Below, piece by piece: positions 1-9,500 of a stretch of 64,000 bases of DNA. The DNA lies in assembly GCA_001592805.2 (NCBI GenBank), contig CP051140.1, positions 3,969,501-4,033,500 of the forward strand. Reading direction: 5' to 3'. The notes beneath the pieces are model-generated. The model made no database searches. It was not told where the DNA came from and saw only the letters and a program-made list of their open reading frames with translations. The position numbers and the translations under genes are program-made. Source of the DNA: Peltaster fructicola (Eukaryota; Ascomycota; Dothideomycetes). Position 1 is the stretch's first letter; each line of letters starts with the position of its first letter.

Positions 1-318
1 AAGCCACGACGCAGACCTTGGTTCGGTCGTCGCCGTGCATAGACTGTTGGATTACTGTTAGCGAAGCCTGATAGCGTTACCTGTACTCATTGCTACCTAC
101 AACCTCGATGTGCTCATAGGACCACGCCTATCAATCTGATGCTGGACATCAATGTCCAGACCATATAGACTGCGTGAGACTGTCTTATCAAGTTTGTGAG
201 TGGTTCGAATCATTGAGAAACGATTGATCGCATGGATGTTCGCCATTCCATTTTTGTTGACTTGGTCATTAGCAAAGCGTCCACTGCCATCACAGGAACA
301 TAATGCCGTCAGACCTGC

Positions 319-1181
319 TCACTTCTTGCTTCGAGTACTGCGACGAGGAGCACTTGTCTCGTCTGCCACGTCGTCATCCTTGCGAGCTCTCTTCCTTGAT
401 GTCTTGCTCGCAGGATCTGGCGCCGTCGTATCTTCACCTGTGTCAGATGCTGTTATCGCTGTGGCCTGAGTAGCTTGCTTGCTGCTCTCAGGAGGAGTCG
501 ATGCTGTTGCGAGCTGCACAGAGAGATCGACTTCCGTCTTGCCCAGAACGTATGCAACCTTTTCACAATCAACAGCACTCACAGACTGCCCATCTGTGCT
601 AAAACGGCTTCGTAGCTCGTCTACTGCTTTTGTAAGTTCAGCATACTCCTTGTTGTTGTACTTGATGCCACGATCCCAGCCAGATCCAGGTTTGTCCTCC
701 CATGAACACCATCGGAAGAGCTCGTCTGAGAAGAACGGTACATCATCAATCTTGCGTACAGAGAGCAGCAGAGATGCAGTCGCTGGTCCAACGCCTCGCA
801 GTGTGCATAAGTGCTTTAGTGCTTTGCCTGTATCGCCATCGTCAAAGGCGGTCTTGGTCACGGCCTCGACTCGCTCTTCGTCGTTCTCCTGGGCTAGCTT
901 TTTCAGACTTGGTCGAAACTTGCCATGGGAGCTGCTTCATCAGTCCCTGTTGACCATGTTCGTAGGTATGCTCACACTTTCCACTCAACGAGAGTTACAA
1001 GCTCTTGCTTGGTTAAGTGTGCCTCTTCGACTTGTGCAAGCTTCGCTAAATTGGCCGGTATGCTGACGTACCGCTGCTCGTCTAGGTCAGTAAGCTTGTC
1101 GGGCCTCACAGAAGGATAGCGTTCAAGGACGGCTCGGAAGTCGTTGTAGCCGATGGACTGAACGTCCAACTCGGCAGTCAT
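319..1181 (-). CDS. Helix-hairpin-helix protein, probably nuclear, unknown function
   Basis: Two exons on the minus strand: 1181-976 and 931-319, with a 44-nt intron (932-975). The donor GTGAGC and the acceptor CAG join the frames across a split valine codon and give a smooth VEWKVSHGKFRPSLKKL junction. The product is about 272 residues. A helix-hairpin-helix signature (LRGVGPATASLLLS) lies mid-protein, followed by an aromatic stretch (FFSDELFRWCSW). The C-terminal third is low-complexity and ends in a basic tail (SRKRARKDDD, RRSTRSKK) that looks like a nuclear localisation signal. HhH motifs usually bind DNA without sequence specificity, as in HhH-GPD glycosylases, but I see no catalytic Lys/Asp arrangement, so glycosylase activity is not claimed. 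This resembles a widespread fungal hypothetical family. Family-level confidence is good; the function is unknown. Confidence 0.75.
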
Positions 1182-1329
1182 CGTTGTAGTTCCGTGGTGA
1201 GTGTCTGCTCCAAATGGAAGGCAGCAGACGTGCAGAAATTCGGCTCGTTGGACCTCCGGCTACCGATCAGCAAAACATCCTACATTGATGCGAAACCGAC
1301 ACTGTCAGTCATTGACGTCTGAGAGCCGA

Positions 1330-1335
1330 TATATA
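1330..1335 (+). promoter_or_regulatory. TATA-like box of the FAD monooxygenase gene
   Basis: TATATA sits 78 bp upstream of the start codon at 1413. The same 71-78 bp spacing recurs before three other genes in the window, which supports it as a core promoter element. Basis: sequence pattern only. Confidence 0.4.
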
Positions 1336-1412
1336 GTGTTAGCCACCATGTTCTCGGTCTACAGATCAACGCACGAACTACAGACCCGATTCTCAGCAGC
1401 TCTTACGCCAGC

Positions 1413-2901
1413 ATGTCCCTACGCATTGGAATAATTGGTGGTGGAATAGCAGGCCTGAGCGCAGCAATCTCACTTCGACAACATGGCCATGACATTCACG
1501 TATGTGACATACTACGAGGCAACCCTCTGGTGACAGACATTGAGGCCAACAGGTCTTCGAACGCTCATCATTTGACAATGAAGTTGGAGCCGCTATAAGC
1601 CTCGCTCCCAACGCAAGTCGGATACTTCGAGGCTGGGGAATGGAGCTCGATGAGCTGGAGCCATCTCTATGCGAGAGGTTGAGCGTCTCGTCTCATCAGG
1701 AGGAGCATAACTTTGGGGTATGTCCAGTCTGTGAGGTAGAGACAGCCTCGTGCTTACCAGGAAAGACGACGAAGGATATGCAGAAGAGACTCGACATTCA
1801 CGATCCCTGGTTGCTGGTCCATCGAGTTGATCTTCACCGATATCTTAGGAAATACTCGCAGCGAGATGATATGACGCCCAAGCCGACATTGCATCTTAAA
1901 TCTCATGTCGAATCTGCTGCAAGTCTCGTCCTTGAGAGCATATATTCCTGGCACTAATGATCCAGGACGGCGATACAGGCTTGATTACTCTGAAGGACGG
2001 TCGATCAGAGAAGTTCGATCTCATTCTTGGCGCGGATGGTGTTCACGTGAGCGAACCTGCTCAGAGTAAGTAGTCCAGCGCTGACCATCGCCCATAGTCC
2101 GGCTTAGTCTCTGGCATCACGGGTCAACCTCGCAGGGAGATAAGTAGTGGCCAGAACTGCTATCGCTTCCTCGTACCAACCGAGAAGATGGCAAGCGATC
2201 CTGTCGGGAGGGAGTTCCTCGCCAAGATTGGGCTCACCACACTCGCAAGCTTCGGTGCGAAAGATCGCAGCCTCGTCATCTATCCATGTCGATCAGGCCA
2301 ACTTCTGAATTGCGCTGCTATACATTCAGAAGCGCTCTCGACGCCCGAAGGCTCCTCCTGGGACTCCCGTACTACAAGAGCCCAACTGCAAGCAATGTTC
2401 GAAGACTGGAGCTCCGATATTCGCAAGCTGTGTAGTCTCGCAGAAGATGTCAGACTATGGCCGTTGACAACAAGAGACCCGCCAAAGCAATTCAACGTCG
2501 GAAAGCTCCTGCTCATAGGGGACGCTGCTCACCCAACACTGCCTCGTAAGAGACACTATTCCATGCTAGAGGAGCTCTTTGCTAACAATTTCCGAGATCA
2601 AGGTCAAGGTGGAGCTCAAGCCATTGAGGACGCAAGTGCACTTGGTGTGCTCTTTGGCCGTGACGTTACTCCTGAGCAAGTGGAGGAGCGAGGGAAGCTC
2701 TTCAATGATGTGAGATATGCCCATTCTGTCACTATTCTCTTCATGTCCCGCAAACGATTCGACAAGCGTGAGGAGATGATGCCAGAGTTGAGGAAGTACG
2801 TGCCAGATGCGCAGTTTCCCGAGGACATGTTTCGCTTTGCTTGGTCCTCGTGTCCTGATAAGCTGGCAATGCAAGCGCTATCCCAAATTGTGGCCACGTA
2901 G
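1413..2901 (+). CDS. FAD-dependent monooxygenase (salicylate hydroxylase-like)
   Basis: Five exons: 1413-1499, 1553-1918, 1966-2046, 2098-2545, 2597-2901, giving about 428 residues, normal for single-component aromatic hydroxylases. The N-terminus has the Rossmann fingerprint IGIIGGGIAGL. A central HRVDLHRYL motif matches the NAD(P)H/FAD-contact region of the family. ILGADGVH is followed by the second FAD motif LLIGDAAHPTLP, then GQGGAQAIEDA. Such enzymes hydroxylate phenolic rings using NAD(P)H and O2; the substrate cannot be told from sequence. The third exon follows a probable GC-AG intron (1919-1965, donor GCAAGT, branch CACTAAT). The last intron (2546-2596) is 51 nt and has no in-frame stop, so simple ORF calling would wrongly keep it. 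Exon 2 could hide one more intron (possible donor at 1718), but removing 43 nt there breaks the conserved frame. Confidence 0.88.
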
Positions 2902-4279
2902 CAGAAGTCATAGGAGAGACTTGCGACAGATTGGCAGTTAAACATCAATTCACTCCGCCTTCAGCATGTCTTGAACGCCATCTCTGGACAATTACTGCGT
3001 ATAGAGCAAGTGGATCAGCCATGTTCAAGTGAGGCATAGCAGCCCTGTCGATGTCGGGATCGCAGGTGAAGCCAGAGAGGCCATGGTGTCTCCATTGCGA
3101 CTGGAAGATTGTCAGGGCGTTGCCCTTGCGCTGTGTGTCGGATGAGAAGTATGAGTACTGCTTCGGCGGTGAAGGCGGCTTTGCTACGAAGCGGCCTGTC
3201 AGGTATGATCTGCTTGATTCTGAGCTCATACCGCTGTAGGTAGACGGGTGATGACTGAGACCTTGCTAGATCCATAGTGCTCTTTGAGCACGCTGTCGTT
3301 GACATACCCTTTCCATGACTTCTTACGGGATAGTGGCGAAGGGCACACCATTTGCCTGCCGGCCCAAGCAATGAGGTCGACGACAAAGATGCTGTTATTG
3401 TTTACTGCTTCCCAGTCGCGTTCCGGCTAGAGCCGAACACACCACCGGACGTCCCGCTCGCACTCACAGTAGGTAATGATGCCTCCTGTTATCTTAACAT
3501 ATATGAACTCTACTCACAGCTGCCTTCGCACCAGCCTTGACTCTGAGCAGCGTCGGACGTTGCGATCGTTATGACATCCGCGGCATCCTTCAGAACGTCT
3601 CTCGACACTGCTACTTGTTGCTTACGCCAGCAGTTGGCGGAATAGGGAACTTCCTGCAATGATGGCACAACAAAATCAACATGACCAGACGTAGACCAGG
3701 CGCGACTAACAGTCGTTGTACCCGGCAATATAGCACGACCTGAGGTGATACGTGTCGCCGTTGCGCAAGCGCCCGTCCATCTTCATGACCTCCATGTCGA
3801 CCTGACATACATACTAATAGTCTATCTCCACTGCACAGTCAACACATCGACAGTAAGACTTATCCTATCGTCTTTGGGCTTGATAGATGGTGTCAGGACT
3901 GTCGAGATGCCGCAAACACACTCTGAGGATACCTTGCGGCCATGTGCTCTGGTCCTTAAGACTTTATAAGCTGACTTGTCATAGATGCGCAAGTACCTCG
4001 AGTAGCTTTGCGATGCGACAAAGCAAGCGCCAATATACATCTTGCCAGGGCACCAGAGCGAGTCTGATGGCTTGACAGACAATCAGGATCCTATACTTAC
4101 CCGCCGCCATCATGTGTATGAGCAGGCGCCAGAACTGGCGCGTAGCAGCCATTGCAGCACAACCTCGTCGTCGAGATATAAGTCGCAACGTTCAGCAGCC
4201 GAACTCACAACAGCACTATCAATACAAACATCTGATCGCATCTGTACCATTCATACATCGATAATATTCTTCCTTCAGC
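2902..4279. other. Intergenic; possible unrecognised multi-exon minus-strand gene
   Basis: No family is recognisable. The minus strand carries several short frames with protein-like composition: 3229-2945 (ends near ADPLALYAVIVQRW), 3728-3510 (contains DAADVITIATSDAAQSQGW) and 4082-3822 (contains GACFVASQSYSRYLRIYDKS). GT-AG candidates lie between them, for example GTAAGT just after an ATG near 4152. I could not chain them into one convincing model, because joins at the obvious sites meet stops or need introns below 40 nt. It may be an orphan gene with small exons or a decayed one. Confidence 0.25.
4177..4182 (+). promoter_or_regulatory. Weak TATA-like box upstream of the PNP_UDP gene
   Basis: TATAAG lies 98 bp upstream of the start at 4280. 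The match and the spacing are weaker than for the other TATA candidates. Confidence 0.25.
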
Positions 4280-5257
4280 ATGCCTACCAATCCTCGAACG
4301 TGGGATGACTATACCTTTGGGATTATTTGTCCGCTGCCCCACGAACGGATGGCGGCTGAAGCTATGCTGGACGAACACCACGCTCCCATTGCCAATCAGC
4401 AACCGGACGACAATCGCTATACTTTTGGGCGTATTGGACCACACAACGTTGCGATCACCTCTCTCAGAGAAGGTGAGAGAGGTCAAAGTGCTGCTGCACG
4501 TGTCGCTGCGACCTTTAGGTGGATGAGGTACAATTTTGTGGTCGGTACTGCTAGTGGTATACCTCGTCCACATCTTGAGGACGGTGACATACGTCTAGGA
4601 GACATCGTTGTCGGCGCGCCCGAGAGAAGAGGAGTACCGGCCGTCATCGAGTACTGCTCTGGCTGGGCTGAACAGGATGGACTCCGAATGCTGCCCTCCT
4701 TTACACGCCCATCGTTTGGTCAAGCGCAGGCTATTCACGGAGTGACATGCGGGCATGCTCATAACGGGCCAACACATCTGACCCATCTTGCAAATGTCAC
4801 TCGCAAATTGCGCGATTACGCATATCCGGCATTGAAGGACGCTCTTTTCGACACCAGAGATCCCAAGAGGGAGATAGCACGCCCGCAACGACACGGCGAC
4901 AGGTTCATGCCAGACAACCTGACGGCACCATTTATTAGGCAATCCAAAGATGGTTATCACGACTATCCTATGGTACACTATGGCACGATTGCCTCAGCCG
5001 ATATGACCGTCAGAGGAGCTGGACTACGTGACCAACTTCATGATGCGATACAGGCTCAGCTCGGGTTAGAAGCGCTCTGCTTGACAAGGGAGGCTGGTGG
5101 TGTGTTGCATGCATGGGACACCGCTCTGGTCATTCAAGGTATCTGTGACTATGCAGACTCACACAAAGACGGGCGATGGGAGAACTTTGCTGCTGCTGCT
5201 GCGGCAGCATACATGAAGGACATCATTCTGCAGTTCAACCCCAAGGTGGGATCGTAA
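4280..5257 (+). CDS. Solo PNP_UDP-fold protein, NLR N-domain type
   Basis: A single-exon gene of 325 residues. It follows the motif order of the nucleoside-phosphorylase-like domain at the N-terminus of many fungal NLRs: GIICPLPHE at 14-22, YTFGRIGPHNV near 47-57, DIRLGDIVVG at 103-112, HYGTIAS at 233-239 and GICDYADSHK at 287-296. The protein ends right after this domain, and no NACHT, NB-ARC, ankyrin or TPR part follows in the next 1.3 kb, so it is a stand-alone version. Two normally conserved patches are altered: the glycine-rich phosphate-binding stretch reads VGTASGIP (88-95), and the usual EMEAAG active-site helix reads LTREAGG (268-274). Loss of both suggests reduced or absent catalysis, which is inference. 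A poly-alanine run near 304-310 comes from GCT repeats. It could be an NLR partner, a decoy, or a truncated relic of a larger receptor. Confidence 0.8.
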   Translation: MPTNPRTWDDYTFGIICPLPHERMAAEAMLDEHHAPIANQQPDDNRYTFGRIGPHNVAITSLREGERGQSAAARVAATFRWMRYNFVVGTASGIPRPHLEDGDIRLGDIVVGAPERRGVPAVIEYCSGWAEQDGLRMLPSFTRPSFGQAQAIHGVTCGHAHNGPTHLTHLANVTRKLRDYAYPALKDALFDTRDPKREIARPQRHGDRFMPDNLTAPFIRQSKDGYHDYPMVHYGTIASADMTVRGAGLRDQLHDAIQAQLGLEALCLTREAGGVLHAWDTALVIQGICDYADSHKDGRWENFAAAAAAAYMKDIILQFNPKVGS

Positions 5258-6598
5258 GCGCCTTGTGGTGTCACTGATCGGCGAGCAGGTAACGTTTGAG
5301 GCACGTCTTCAAGCAGCCGATAAGCAGGATCGAGAGCACCACAACAGCTCAAAACTATGCGTTGAGAATGACTAGCGCACGATACTCAAAGCAGCCCAAA
5401 GGACATCGCCTGCTGCCTCCGTCAGTGTGTATAGCATCAGGAATGAAGGCAGAAGATTCCAGTTCGACAGCAACCGGACTCTCCACAAACGATGTCTCCC
5501 TGTCGTACCTTTTAGCAGACCCTTAAAGCTCTGCTCGCCACAGTAATTCTCCAGCACAGCCAAAGGGCCTTACAATGCTATTCTTGCTCGGGCTACAGAG
5601 AAGAGTTTCGACCAGCGGTCCCGTAGAACCAGGACATCTTGTTTGTAACGACAGCAAGCCTAATGTGGACCACATACTGCTCTAACAGTGACCTTCAGTA
5701 CTCTACCAAGGACTGCAGCTCGGACACGTCAACCTCCGTTAATGTTTGTCAAGCCAGCTTTTGCACTGAGCCACCATCCTCTCGAATCAGTGTGTGGAAG
5801 GCTCCAAGCCCGCTGGACCGACACAACCGTGCCCTTCTAACTAGACCCATACTGCATACATGCCTGCCCAGTTGTCTTTGCATTGTGGAATCCCGTCCTA
5901 CAACATCGAATCAAGGTGCGGGTATCTAGAAATACGAGGGAATGCTCCATAGATTAGCATAGATGCAAGCTTGGCTACCAAGCATTGCAACAGTACTGCA
6001 TTGCCCAATCATGTCATACCTTGGCTGGTCCTACTAACGATTGTAGACGAGGATTCTTATTCCACGGTGACACTGGCCGCAAGAGACTGACCTGCTGTGC
6101 GCCATAGGTAGTCATAGGTAATACAAGGATGTGTGCTAGGGTAGGTGTCCTTGGCTGCACGTCGTTGGAGATGGTCGTGCACGGGCCCTGTCGACTTCAT
6201 AAGGCTTGCCTTGCCCTCCTACTCCACACACACATCTGTTCTTCACCATTCCACACTGCCAAGTTATACATCCGGATGGAATCAGCTGAGTGCTCTCAAC
6301 AGGAGCATATAGGACAAGAGCTGCTAGCAAAATCCTCGCTTCCCGCAAGATGGCCAGGGAATGCTTTGCAATGCTCCCAGCATGAAGGATCTACAGCACA
6401 GATGCTCATCAAGACGTGCGATGGCACTGTGTTCTCCAGCTCAACAGACCATACTCACTTTATGAACCTTCGGAATGTAATTTGTCGGACAAGGAGAACG
6501 TAACCTGTCAATATGGCGAATGCTACTTGCTGTGGGCATACATCATATATTGAGTAGCAGGATCATAAGGCCCGCCTACCTCTATTCCAACGACCAAA
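5258..6598. other. Intergenic region, no gene recognised
   Basis: Several plus-strand frames of 76-124 codons occur (5296-5526, 5639-5929, 6129-6503). None has a recognisable motif, a signal peptide or splice-supported extension. The 3' half presumably holds the promoter of the adhesin gene; a TATAT run near 6545-6550 is the only core-promoter-like pattern I see. Confidence 0.4.
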
Positions 6599-9500
6599 AT
6601 GCGCGTGTTGACCCTAGCTGTGTCATACAGCACAGCTGTCGCAGGTCAGTGAAAGTGCTTTCATATTTTCCTAGAAGCTGATGTGATGCAGCGATCGAAG
6701 TACTGGTGTATGCCTCGTGTGGTGTCCCGTACACTACTGTTACCGCACCATACTTCATCACAACAAGAGAAGGATACAGTGGAACACCCACCCTGACAGC
6801 GGCTCTCACGACGACAGCAGCATTACCTTCAGGTACCAATCCTGGCACAGTTATCATCATCAACCCAAGCGATCAGCCGCCCAACGCTCTTTCGTCAGGC
6901 ACTGCTGCCACTCCTATACCACCAAGTAGCTCAATTGCCGAAACATACACTACTATCTCGCCGCCATTTTCAGTATCTGGTTCTGTCACTGCTCCATTCA
7001 CAACCACTATCGCAGAACCCTCTGGTAGCTCGCCGGGGACTGTCGAAGTGATCACGCCACCAGTCGGCTACGTCACAACTACTCTCGATTACACCGGCAC
7101 CCTTGCGATCACAGCTCCTTTCACTATCACTATCGCAACGCCTTCAGGCAACATTCAAGGCACTGTGGGAGTGTTCGATCCTCCTAGTGCTGCTCGCAAC
7201 TATGTGACGGCCACACTGCCGTATTCTGGAACCTCAGTCATCACTGGCCCTCTGACGACCACGGTTGCAACTCCTACGAATGGACTCCCGGGCACAATTT
7301 ACGTCCTGACTCCCGCTACTGTGGCATCGAGTCAAGTCCAGCCAGGATACGTGACAACTACAGTATTGTACACAGGCACAGCGGCAATTGCTGCACCTCT
7401 CACCTCCACGATACTACCATCAGGTACTGCCCTTGGAACTGTGGTCGTTCAGACGCCTGCAGCGTTCTCGGCCGGGTTCATAACTACCACAGCGTTGTAT
7501 ACTGGTACTGGAGTCATCACAGCTCCAATCACTACAACCATAAATGATCCAACTGGAAGCGTGCCGGGAACGATTGTGGTGGAGACGCCTGCAAGCTACA
7601 TCACGATTGTGGTGCCATACCCCGGGACAGTGTCGATCACAGCGCCTCTTACTTCCACAATCCCTGCCTCGGGATCTGCTCCTGGCACTGTCATCATACA
7701 GACACCGCCTGCTTTTGCAGCTGGGTTCGTCACTACTACAGCATTGTACACCGGTACTGGCGTCATTACCGCGCCTGTTACCACGACTATCAATGATCCA
7801 TCGGGGAGCGTGCCGGGAACGATTGTGGTGCAGACTCCAGGAAGCTATATCACCACTGTGGTGCCATATACTGGCACGGCGATGATCGCTGCACCTCTCA
7901 CCTTCACAATCGCTCCCTCAGGCACTGGTCCGGGCACTGTCATCATACAGACACCACCAGCATTCTCAGCTGGGTACGTCACCACGGTCCTGCTCTACAC
8001 AGGCACTGGAGTTATCACAGCTCCAATAACCACTACCATCAATGACCCGTCCGGTACACTTCCAGGCACAGTTGAGGTCCTTACTCCATTGGCTTTGGGC
8101 CGGTATGTCACAAATACTGCTCTGTATACCGGCACTGGTATACTTACCGCTCCTTTCACCACAACCATTGCGGCACCCTCAGGAACTATACCGGGAACTA
8201 TCCAGATCCTTACTCAGCCAGGCTTCAGCTCGCCTGCCTTCCTGACAACATCCCTTCCGTACACTGGTACATCACCAATCACGGCGCCTATCACAACTAC
8301 TGTGCCTGCATCAGGGACGGTGCCTGGCACTGTGGTAGTGTTCACCCCAGAACCCTTCTCTGCCGGCTATGTGACAACCACTGTGGCATATACGGGCACA
8401 TTATCGCTCACCGCACCCCTTACAGTCACGGTGTCGCCGCCGTCTGGTAGCGCTCCTGGCCTTGTCGCCATCGAGACTCCTCCAGCTTTCTCATCTACAA
8501 CAGGAGCCATCTCTGCCGGATATGTGACAACCACTGTGGCATATACGGGCACGTTGTCGCTGACTGTCCCTCTTACGGTCACGGTGTCGCTGCCGTCTGG
8601 TAGCGCTCCCGGCGTTATCGAAATTGAAACTCCTCCAGCCTTTTCTGCAGGCTTTTTCACTACAACAGTGCCATATACTGGTACCGAGCCCATCACGGCC
8701 CCGATCACAACGACCATCTTGCAGCCATCTGGCACTGCTGCTGGCGTTGTCGCCATCGAAACTCCTCCAGGCTTATCCGCTGGCTATCTGACGACCACTG
8801 TGCCATATACCGGTACTGTGTCTATCACGGCCCCAATCACAACCACCATCTCGCAGCCGTCTGGTACAGCTGCCGGAGTTGTCCAAGTAGAGACGCCTCC
8901 AGCCTTTTCTGCAGGTTATGTCACTGTAACTGTGCCGTACACCGGTACCGTCGCCATCACGGCACCCGTCACAACCACCATCGCACCGCCATTCGGTACA
9001 ACGCCTGGAATAGTTGAAGTGGAGACTCCTCCAGCCTTTTTAGCAGGCTATGTGACAACTACGGTAGCATACACCGGTGCATCGCCTATCACCGGACCCA
9101 TCACAACAACTATCGCGCAGCCGTCCGGCACATCACCAGGTATTGTTGAAGTCGAAACACCAGGTCCTGTGGAAGTGGTACAACCTACAACTTATGTCAC
9201 CACGACTGTCTTCGGGGGCAGCGCTAGCCTACCGATCACCACGACGCTTGCGGTTGCATCAGGATCAGTGCCTGGAACTGTCGAGATCATCCTGCCAACG
9301 AATTACATCACTACGACACTCTTCGGTGGCAGTGCTACCATACCGATTACTATCACAATCGCCACCGCATCAGGATCAGTGCCTGGGACTGTCGAGATCA
9401 TCCTGCCAACGAATTACATCACTACGACACTCTTCGGTGGCAGTGCTACCACACCGATCACTACTACAATCGCCGCAGCGTCAGGCACTGTTCTTGGCAC

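Noticed and set aside
196-225. B-box-like GTGGTTCGAATCA of a tRNA
   Set aside because: No 5-bp T-stem and no acceptor or D-arm pairing around it.
1718-1760. Possible 43-nt intron in exon 2 of the monooxygenase
   Set aside because: The splice-like ends look fair, but removal shifts the frame and destroys the conserved HRVDLHRYL motif.
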